Source: an uncultured Desulfobacterium sp.
GTDB taxonomy: Bacteria; Desulfobacterota; Desulfobacteria; Desulfobacterales; Desulfobacteraceae
Assembly: GCA_937124525.1 (NCBI GenBank)
Contig: CAKZLA010000565.1
Span: 1-9,968, forward strand
DNA length: 9,968 nt
Direction of reading: 5' to 3'
Position 1 is the stretch's first letter, and every line of letters starts with the position of its first letter. Below, piece by piece: positions 1 to 4,216 of this stretch. The notes below the pieces were generated by a model. That model had not been told where the DNA came from and ran no database searches. It saw only the letters and a program-made list of their open reading frames with translations. Made by a program: the position numbers and the translations under genes.

Positions 1-667
1 TAGTAATGGCCATTAAAATCATGGAAATCAGGTAATGCCACCAGGTTTCCTCCCTGGTTTCATGGTATCCCAGCAGCCATCCCAAACCAATTCCAGCAAT
101 AATCCCGCCCCCATGTCCCCAGTTATTGATGCTGGGAATGGCAAGTCCGAAAATAATAAGGCTGAACACCCATCCCATGGTTTGCTTGTAAACCGCCTGG
201 CCAAAAGCACCTCCCCTGGTTTTTCCAAAATAAAGGGTGGCCCCGATGAGACCGCATATGGATGCCGATGCCCCAATGGTGACGCTGACCCCGGCAACAT
301 AGGACAGATAAAATCCGGCAATTCCGCTTACGGTGTAGATAATGAACATCCGGTGGAGCCCATAGGCACCCATGACCAGACGCCCGATCTGTACCAGGGC
401 TGTCATGTTAAAAATGATGTGCAAAAGACTTCCATGGAGCCAGCTTGCCGTGATCAATGACCACCATTCCTGGTAATGATTAATGGGAATGGTGCCGGTG
501 GCTCCCATGAAAATCAAGGTATTGCTGGATGGTGAAAGTGTGGTAAAGGGATTAATGGAAAAATTGGTGTAACGGCCACTGACAACAAGGCAGGTCAGAA
601 ACATAACACCATTAAGCCCGATGATGGCCCGGATCAGTTGACGGGGGGTGGGGCTGGGAAAACGCAT
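1..667 (-). CDS. Rhomboid family intramembrane serine protease, 3' end cut by window edge
   Basis: The minus-strand reading frame from the ATG at 667 runs 222 codons to the window edge without a stop, so the C-terminus is missing. The product is a multi-pass membrane protein with every rhomboid hallmark. His78, His83 and Asn87 lie in the second hydrophobic segment (WLHGSLLHIIFN), the catalytic Ser134 is in GASAS, and the general base His185 is in NNWGHGGG. The spacing from Asn87 to Ser134 (47 residues) equals that of E. coli GlpG N154 to S201, and Ser to His is 51 versus 53. Hydrophobic stretches are visible near residues 12-30, 80-95, 107-125, 130-147, 166-180 and 186-200. Rhomboids cleave transmembrane helices of client proteins inside the bilayer; the client here is unknown. 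A GGAGGG lies about 12 nt upstream of the ATG, which is a little far. The gene begins 28 nt after the upstream minus-strand gene, so the two are probably co-transcribed. Confidence 0.93.
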   Translation of the reverse strand, partial: MRFPSPTPRQLIRAIIGLNGVMFLTCLVVSGRYTNFSINPFTTLSPSSNTLIFMGATGTIPINHYQEWWSLITASWLHGSLLHIIFNMTALVQIGRLVMGAYGLHRMFIIYTVSGIAGFYLSYVAGVSVTIGASASICGLIGATLYFGKTRGGAFGQAVYKQTMGWVFSLIIFGLAIPSINNWGHGGGIIAGIGLGWLLGYHETREETWWHYLISMILMAIT

Positions 668-695
668 TGGTGGATAAAACCCTCCAGAAAAATCC

Positions 696-1247
696 CTATG
701 CCATTGGGGTGGCGGTTGTTGAGTGCTGAATGTCCACGGCATTGAGGTACTCTTTGATACCGCCAAGGGTCATGGTGAACAATTTTGTGCCAGTGAGGAT
801 CACAGCCGCATCATCATGGCATTGGCAGTTATCGGCAAAGGCTGGGCCCATTACCCAGGAGGGGTCGGTTCCTTCTGTTGTGTTTTGTTTCATGGTGGCA
901 ACATACTCATCCATGCGTTTTTTAAGAATGGCAAAATAATCCACCTGTTGCCCGGTGGTGGTGGCGGTGATCTGGGAAATATTCCGGGATATTTCCTGGA
1001 TATTGTTCCAGAAGAGCTGGTTGATATTTTTCTTAAGGGGTTCTTCTTTCAGGTAAAAAGAGATGCCCCATCCCACGCTTAATATCTTTAAAATTTGAAG
1101 TTCATACTCCACGCAGTTCCGATCAACGCTTTCATCTGCTGGCATGGCATTCAGAAGAGCTTTTAAGTCATCCCGGTTGATGGCAAAGGTTGCCAAATTC
1201 TCTGCAAATTTATTGATGGTAATCGGTTCCATGGCTGCCTGCCCCAT
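696..1247 (-). CDS. Hypothetical protein, 183 aa, upstream partner of the rhomboid gene
   Basis: This is an intact minus-strand gene whose ATG at 1247 is preceded by AGAGGA with a 4-nt spacer, a good ribosome binding site. A second in-frame ATG six codons in is a less likely start. I do not recognise the family. The product looks soluble, with no signal peptide or membrane helix, and mostly helical (roughly residues 14-36, 46-62, 71-94 and 101-122). A C-terminal part (residues 131-172) carries a compact Cys-x-Cys-His motif at 141-144, then a more hydrophobic stretch (AAVILTGTKLFTMTLGGIKEYL). Cys45, Cys141 and Cys143 are the only cysteines, so the CxCH could bind a metal or be redox active, but that is a guess. 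The tail (residues 175-183) is low complexity. It probably shares a transcript with the rhomboid gene 28 nt downstream, which suggests a functional link such as substrate or regulator. The long open frames on the opposite strand here are shadows. Confidence 0.75.
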   Translation of the reverse strand: MGQAAMEPITINKFAENLATFAINRDDLKALLNAMPADESVDRNCVEYELQILKILSVGWGISFYLKEEPLKKNINQLFWNNIQEISRNISQITATTTGQQVDYFAILKKRMDEYVATMKQNTTEGTDPSWVMGPAFADNCQCHDDAAVILTGTKLFTMTLGGIKEYLNAVDIQHSTTATPMA

Positions 1248-1467
1248 TATTTCCTCTTTTTTTCCGTTGCATACAATTGAATAATCATGTCATAATATCT
1301 GTCATGACGCACGCGTATCTATATCATTTCAAATGGATAAAGTAAACGTCATCCACCGCTAAGACCAGGGCAAACGCATTAAAATTTGGCATGAATTTTG
1401 ATCCAATAAATATAGCATCTTAGAAATTTTATTTTTTCAAAAGTCCAAATAGGTCCAAAGTATTCTT

Positions 1468-1566
1468 TATAACTGCCACGGGCAGACCGTATTGGGGATT
1501 TGACCTGCCCACAACAAATATCGAAACTCCAGTTATTACAAGTCATTGGACGGAGTTTCTTATAAA
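1468..1566 (+). repeat. 99-bp interspersed repeat, copy A
   Basis: This copy matches 2821-2919 without gaps at 94 of 99 positions by manual alignment. It has two parts. The first has CTGCC-acg-GGCAG (1473-1485) and a second CTGCCC at 1505-1510 that can also pair with GGGCAG at 1480-1485. The second is a stem of GAAACTCC (1523-1530) with GGAGTTTC (1552-1559), a perfect 8 bp around a 21-nt loop, then TATAAA at 1561-1566. No transposase lies beside it. The family is unknown to me; a non-autonomous mobile element or a structured RNA element are both possible. Confidence 0.85.
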
Positions 1567-1579
1567 GATCTCTTAATTT

Positions 1580-1599
1580 ATTAAAACTGAAGTTTTAAT
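1580..1599. promoter_or_regulatory. Perfect 20-nt AT-rich palindrome
   Basis: ATTAAAACT and AGTTTTAAT form perfect 9-bp arms around a 2-nt centre (GA). It lies just after repeat copy A and about 210 nt before the moaD-like start. No T tract follows, so it is not a terminator. An operator for a dimeric regulator is possible, but nothing else supports it. Confidence 0.35.
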
Positions 1600-1657
1600 G
1601 CGTTTGTCCTGCCGGTAAGACTCGATGATCTTTTATATCGACATATGTTGGGGAGTG

Positions 1658-1751
1658 GTAGGCTTGCATTTTCGGCATTATTTATGGACGTCCCGGTCTT
1701 GCATGTATCCTGATCAATAACGCCAAAAATGCAAGCCTGACGTCGTTTTTT
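1658..1751 (+). terminator. Long stem-loop with T tract in the moaD-thiF leader (attenuator or terminator-like)
   Basis: The arms 1658-1682 and 1716-1741 pair over about 21 base pairs with one bulge (G1739) and two mismatches, enclosing a loop of roughly 33 nt. GTCG and then six Ts (1746-1751) follow the stem. The genes to the left are on the other strand, so on the plus strand this can only end a leader transcript of the moaD-like gene or an unannotated small RNA. The loop holds a second CTTGCAT (1698-1704) that could compete with the first (1663-1669) for the single ATGCAAG (1729-1735), as in attenuators. A miniature transposon with terminal inverted repeats is the main alternative. Confidence 0.45.
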
Positions 1752-1810
1752 CAAATATTAGTTTTAAAAATGTACCATTAACGGATATGGTCCTGATTGA
1801 GGAGGATTTT

Positions 1811-2041
1811 GTGATATCCATTGATTTAAATTTATTTGCCACCTTAAGATCATTTTTGCCCGATTCCCCCAAAATAATGACCGTTTCCCAAGGCACCTGC
1901 GTCATGGATCTGGTGACAAAGATTGGCATTCCTGAAAAAGATGTGAAATTGATTTTTATTAATGGCAAGCGGGAGTTGCTTTCCTATATCTTAAAAGATA
2001 ATGACCGGGTGGGTATTTTTCCACCTGTGGGGGGGGGGTGA
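1811..2041 (+). CDS. MoaD/ThiS family ubiquitin-like sulfur-carrier protein
   Basis: The 76-residue product has the length and pattern of the beta-grasp sulfur carriers MoaD and ThiS. It starts with a beta strand (ISIDLNLFATLRSFL), then a helix (VMDLVTKIGI, 31-40), a strand VKLIFINGK (45-53), and the closing DRVGIFPPVGGG (65-76), which matches the MoaD-type ending with the Gly-Gly that is adenylated and thiocarboxylated by an E1-like enzyme. I chose the GTG at 1811 because GAGGAGG ends 5 nt before it; an ATG at 1787 in frame lacks such a site and would add eight residues ahead of the first strand. The ThiF-like gene begins 3 nt after the stop, in the same frame, so the two are certainly co-transcribed and probably translationally coupled. 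In anaerobes such pairs often serve molybdenum or tungsten cofactor synthesis. No aldehyde oxidoreductase or other cofactor gene is present here, so the client pathway is open. Confidence 0.88.
   Translation: MISIDLNLFATLRSFLPDSPKIMTVSQGTCVMDLVTKIGIPEKDVKLIFINGKRELLSYILKDNDRVGIFPPVGGG
2029..2038 (+). repeat. Homopolymeric G10 tract at the 3' end of the moaD-like gene
   Basis: Ten consecutive Gs encode the last base of the Val74 codon and all three terminal glycines, followed directly by the TGA stop. G runs of this length are prone to polymerase slippage. Losing one G would give ...VGGGDF then stop, capping the tail with two residues. Gaining one would read into another frame to a stop at 2229, adding about 63 residues. 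The tract also lies just upstream of the ThiF-like start and may contribute to ribosome binding there. A sequencing or assembly error in the run length must be kept in mind. Confidence 0.9.
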
Positions 2042-2044
2042 TTT

Positions 2045-2749
2045 TTGAAAACGCCTGTATTGTCAAGATATGCGAGAAATTTTCAATCCATCAGCCTGGA
2101 GGAACAAGAACGCCTTGCCAATGCCAGGGTCTGCGTGGTGGGTTTGGGGGGCCTGGGGGGCGGTGTGGTGGAGATACTTGCCCGTATGGGTGTGGGTACC
2201 CTGGATCTGGTGGATGGGGATTGTTTTGATGAAACAAACCTTAACCGGCAACTTCTTTCCTCGGAAAAAGACTTGGGGGTCCCCAAGGCTCAGGTGGCCC
2301 GGGAACGGGTGGCTGCCATCAATTCCACAGTAAATGTCAACACATTTAATACCTTTTTGAGCCGGGAAAATGCCCAGGAGATTATGGGGCATGCCCAGGT
2401 GGTGGTGGATTGTCTGGACTCCATTGCCCATCGGTTTTTACTTCAGGACTTGGCTCAAAATCGTAACATTCCTCTTGTTTCCGGTGCCATTGCCGGGACA
2501 GCAGGGCAGGTGACGGTTATTTACCCTGAAGACCCGGGATTTCAATTGATTTATGGAGAGCCCGATGGCAATAAAAGGTCGGGTATTGAAGAGCAATTGG
2601 GAAATCTGGCCCATTGTGCCCTTCTGGTGGCTTCTTTGCAGTCTTCGGAGGTGCTCAAGGTTCTGCTGGGACGGGGAAAAATTCTCAGGAATCGCCTGCT
2701 CATCTGTGATCTCATGACCAACAGCTTTGAAGTAATGCAGCTGGTATAG
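2045..2749 (+). CDS. ThiF/MoeB/HesA family E1-like adenylyltransferase
   Basis: The 234-aa product is an E1-like enzyme expected to adenylate the C-terminal glycine of the ubiquitin-like protein encoded just upstream, using ATP. It opens with the family's SRYARN (7-12), then the nucleotide-binding GLGGLGG (33-39). The MoeB ATP-site residues are kept at their exact spacing: Asp57, Arg68 (NLNRQ), Lys81 and Asp125, matching E. coli MoeB D62, R73, K86 and D130. Unlike MoeB and ThiF it has no CxxC zinc pairs, and the only cysteine near the usual catalytic region is Cys191 in a helix. It may thus work through the acyl-adenylate alone, with sulfur supplied elsewhere. The start is TTG at 2045, 3 nt after the upstream stop and in the same frame; no classical Shine-Dalgarno is seen apart from the G-rich run, which fits translational coupling. 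At 234 aa it is close to MoeB and ThiF (about 250) without any rhodanese domain. Confidence 0.88.
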   Translation: MKTPVLSRYARNFQSISLEEQERLANARVCVVGLGGLGGGVVEILARMGVGTLDLVDGDCFDETNLNRQLLSSEKDLGVPKAQVARERVAAINSTVNVNTFNTFLSRENAQEIMGHAQVVVDCLDSIAHRFLLQDLAQNRNIPLVSGAIAGTAGQVTVIYPEDPGFQLIYGEPDGNKRSGIEEQLGNLAHCALLVASLQSSEVLKVLLGRGKILRNRLLICDLMTNSFEVMQLV

Positions 2750-2820
2750 AAATAATAAAAATGGAACCATGCCCCCCTCGACGGAGGCTCTGTTGTCGGT
2801 ACTTTAATGCTATATTTTCT

Positions 2821-2919
2821 TATAACTGCCACGGGCAGACCGTATTGGGGATCTGGCCTGCCCACAACAAATATCGAAACTCCAGTTATTACAAATTATT
2901 GGACGGAGTTTATTATAAA
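2821..2919 (+). repeat. 99-bp interspersed repeat, copy B
   Basis: This copy is in the same orientation as 1468-1566 and matches it at 94 of 99 positions. It keeps CTGCC-acg-GGCAG, the distal CTGCCC, and the GAAACTCC arm (2876-2883) with GGAGTTT (2905-2911) and TATAAA (2914-2919). Together the two copies bracket the moaD-like and thiF-like genes. This would fit duplication of an insertion target, cassette-style insertion, or recombination between dispersed elements. Confidence 0.85.
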
Positions 2920-2953
2920 CATACATGGCAGGAACTACCTACCACAACGAAAA

Positions 2954-2999
2954 ATGAAACTCCTATCATTGCAGTAGTTTAGACGGAGTTTCATATAAA
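2954..2999 (+). repeat. Third hairpin-TATAAA unit, divergent
   Basis: ATGAAACTCC (2954-2963) and GGAGTTTCAT (2985-2994) form a perfect 10-bp stem around a 21-nt loop, and TATAAA (2994-2999) closes the unit. The arms, the GACGGAGTTT core and the terminal TATAAA match the 3' half of the 99-bp repeat, while the loop differs in sequence. It sits 35 nt after copy B, so only the hairpin half was duplicated or retained. Confidence 0.7.
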
Positions 3000-3024
3000 A
3001 CTGATATCTGGGTCCGGCAATTAA

Positions 3025-3064
3025 CTTGTTCACGGCGGCTGCGCCACCGCTATTGGGTAACAAG
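3025..3064 (+). promoter_or_regulatory. Stem-loop overlapping the methyltransferase ribosome binding site
   Basis: CTTGTT (3025-3030) pairs with AACAAG (3059-3064). Inside it GGCG (3034-3037) can pair with CGCC (3042-3045). The outer right arm includes the first three bases of AAGGA (3062-3066), the likely Shine-Dalgarno for the ATG at 3073. Pairing would hinder translation, so this may be a control element. It could equally be the edge of an inserted element. Confidence 0.4.
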
Positions 3065-3072
3065 GATCGAGT

Positions 3073-3828
3073 ATGAATGCCTATAAAGTGTTCTCGAAAT
3101 TTTATGATCAATATATGAGAGATACATTTCCATTGCTTCATCAAAAGTATTTTAATTTGGTTTTGGAAATTGTTGATAAGTTCAAACCTGATATTACGAG
3201 TATTTTGGATGCATCTTGCGGTACGGGTATATTGGCCAAAATGTTTTTAGAATCAGGGTATAACATTGAAGGTTCCGATATTTCTAAGGATATGTTGGTG
3301 TACGCAAGTCAGAAAGGTATAAAAACTTACAACAAAGATATATGCAATTTAGATTTAAATAGGCAATATGACGTTATTCTATTCTTTGATTCATTCGGTC
3401 ATGTATTGGGCAATAAAAATTTAGAAAAAGCCTTATCTTCAATATCAAGATGCTTAAGGCATAACGGCATCTTGATATGTGACGGTGGAACAAGAGAAAA
3501 AGCAAATAATATGATAGGGCAAACATATAATTATGATTCGAAAGATTATTTACTTACATGGATGAATAAAAAACAAGAAGATTTTGTAAATGTTCACATT
3601 AGGATATATGAAAAAAAATCAAAACGTTCTTTTGAAGAAAACTTCTGTCTTGAAGGTCATGATATTGAAGATATTATAGCAGCTGCCAGTGCAACGGACT
3701 TAAAACTTTGTTACGCAACTATTGAGCCTATCGTAAAACCGAATGGGTCATTTGTAGCCTGTTTAAGAAAAGACGCTAAAGCCAATATAACCCAACCAAC
3801 AAATAAACCAGACCTGGATAACGGCTAA
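3073..3828 (+). CDS. Class I SAM-dependent methyltransferase, substrate unknown
   Basis: The 251-aa product has a Rossmann-type methyltransferase fold. An N-terminal cap (1-40, VFSKFYDQYMRD) is typical of small-molecule methyltransferases. Motif I is LDASCGTG (45-52), the acidic residue after strand 2 is Asp69 (GSDIS), motif III-like YDVILFFDSFGH spans 99-110, and strand 5 is HNGILICD (130-137). The rest (about 140-235) forms the substrate-lid part and shows nothing diagnostic, so the acceptor is not known. There are no membrane segments. The ATG at 3073 has AAGGA 6 nt upstream. The gene is visibly richer in A and T, with many AAA, AAT and ATA codons, than its neighbours, which points to horizontal acquisition. 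It stands alone between gaps of 323 and 388 nt, so it is probably its own transcription unit and need not be related to the moaD-thiF pair. The C-terminal dozen residues (NITQPTNKPDLDNG) are low complexity and may be an extension. Confidence 0.87.
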   Translation: MNAYKVFSKFYDQYMRDTFPLLHQKYFNLVLEIVDKFKPDITSILDASCGTGILAKMFLESGYNIEGSDISKDMLVYASQKGIKTYNKDICNLDLNRQYDVILFFDSFGHVLGNKNLEKALSSISRCLRHNGILICDGGTREKANNMIGQTYNYDSKDYLLTWMNKKQEDFVNVHIRIYEKKSKRSFEENFCLEGHDIEDIIAAASATDLKLCYATIEPIVKPNGSFVACLRKDAKANITQPTNKPDLDNG

Positions 3829-3895
3829 GTCATCCCAAGGCTACTGGTCCGGCTGCTTATTCCGTCGTTAATCCAAGATTAAACTTTATGCATTG

Positions 3896-3933
3896 TAAAG
3901 TTGAATACGTGTGGGTGTGGAAATCCAACTTTA
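3896..3933. repeat. Inverted repeat downstream of the methyltransferase gene
   Basis: TAAAGTTG (3896-3903) and CAACTTTA (3926-3933) are perfect 8-bp arms around 22 nt. A further AACTTTA at 3882-3888 could pair with the same left arm instead, giving two exclusive folds. No T tract follows, so a Rho-independent terminator is not supported. Confidence 0.45.
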
Positions 3934-3975
3934 ATTGGAGATAAAGCCCCATGCTGGTTTTGAGGTTCAGAATCG

Positions 3976-4007
3976 CCACTCAAAATTTCATTTGTTAATT
4001 TGAGTGG
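3976..4007. repeat. 9-bp inverted repeat, AT-rich stem-loop
   Basis: CCACTCAAA (3976-3984) pairs perfectly with TTTGAGTGG (3999-4007) around a 14-nt loop, and TTAATAATT follows. The following Ts are interrupted, so a terminator for the methyltransferase gene about 150 nt upstream is only a weak possibility. Confidence 0.45.
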
Positions 4008-4068
4008 TTAATAATTCAAAACTCCGAATTTATTATAAAAACTGGCTTCTATAAAATTTAGAAAAAAA

Positions 4069-4108
4069 GGACAGATCTCGGTTTTTGAGTAAAAATAGAG
4101 ATCTATCC
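4069..4108. repeat. REP-like palindrome with AGATCTC arms
   Basis: GGACAGATCTC (4069-4079) and GAGATCTATCC (4098-4108) pair over 11 positions with one mismatch. The loop has TTTTTGAG then AAAAATA, so the pairing can extend inward. Poly-A precedes it and CCATTT follows. This layout resembles the palindromes spread by REP-associated Y1 (IS200-like) transposases, but no transposase is in the window. Confidence 0.5.
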
Positions 4109-4216
4109 CCATTTATAGCATTCTTTGACAAAAACAACCTTGTTTAAATACGTCGTATGTGAAATAATATCCTTGTAAAATTACATTCAGTTCGAATGAT
4201 GTGGGGATAATATGAT

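Larger units (their letters stand above)
1248..1810. other. 563-nt intergenic region between divergent genes, rich in repeats
   Basis: No convincing gene is visible. From left to right it holds: an inverted motif TCATG-N13-CATGA at 1285-1307 that also contains TGTCAT twice (1288-1293 and 1300-1305), close to where the promoter of the leftward gene should lie; AT-rich DNA; GTCCAAA twice at 1443-1449 and 1453-1459, exactly 10 bp apart; the 99-bp repeat copy A (1468-1566); a perfect 20-nt palindrome (1580-1599); and a long stem-loop with T tract (1658-1751). The flanking genes are divergent, so both promoters must lie here. A TTGGCA at 1386-1391 followed by the AT-rich AATAAATATA is a weak candidate for the rightward one, but I cannot fix either promoter. 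Confidence 0.6.
2750..3072. other. 323-nt intergenic region between the thiF-like gene and the methyltransferase gene
   Basis: No gene is supported; a 73-codon open frame starting at 2761 crosses the repeats and has no family features. The stretch holds repeat copy B (2821-2919), a second hairpin unit of the same design (2954-2999), and a stem-loop just upstream of the methyltransferase start (3025-3064). No clear terminator follows the thiF-like gene. A weak CCTC-gacg-GAGG hairpin near 2775 lacks a T tract. Confidence 0.6.
3829..4216. other. 388-nt intergenic region with several palindromes
   Basis: No gene is supported. It holds three separate stem-loops (3896-3933, 3976-4007 and 4069-4108). 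It also holds TTTATTATAAA (4028-4038), preceded by AAAACTCC, which looks like a collapsed version of the hairpin-TATAAA unit. A TTGACA at 4125-4130 and a TTGTTT (4140-4145) 17 nt before AATAAT (4163-4168) are weak candidate promoter elements for the ATPase gene. Confidence 0.6.

Noticed and set aside
35..460. Plus-strand open frame of 141 codons
   Set aside because: It is antisense to the rhomboid gene, which has all catalytic motifs at the right spacing; the product shows no domain character.
723..1082. Plus-strand open frames (119 and 69 codons) over the hypothetical gene
   Set aside because: They lie antisense to the 183-aa gene, which has a good ribosome binding site and operon position. 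Their G-rich translation is typical of a shadow.
1386..1402. Sigma-54 promoter (TGGCA, then TTG)
   Set aside because: The -24 half is fair but the -12 half reads TTGAT without the GC, so it is not supported.
2761..2982. 73-codon open frame after the thiF-like gene
   Set aside because: It runs through repeat copy B and the third hairpin unit, has no ribosome binding site, and gives no recognisable product.
1523..2999. CRISPR array
   Set aside because: The similar hairpin units are too few, irregularly spaced, and separated by genes.
3011..3880. Methyltransferase as an integron gene cassette with attC sites
   Set aside because: Palindromes and a shared GGTCCGGC occur on both sides, but the GTTRRRY core is not met (GTTAATC has T at a purine position) and no integrase is present.
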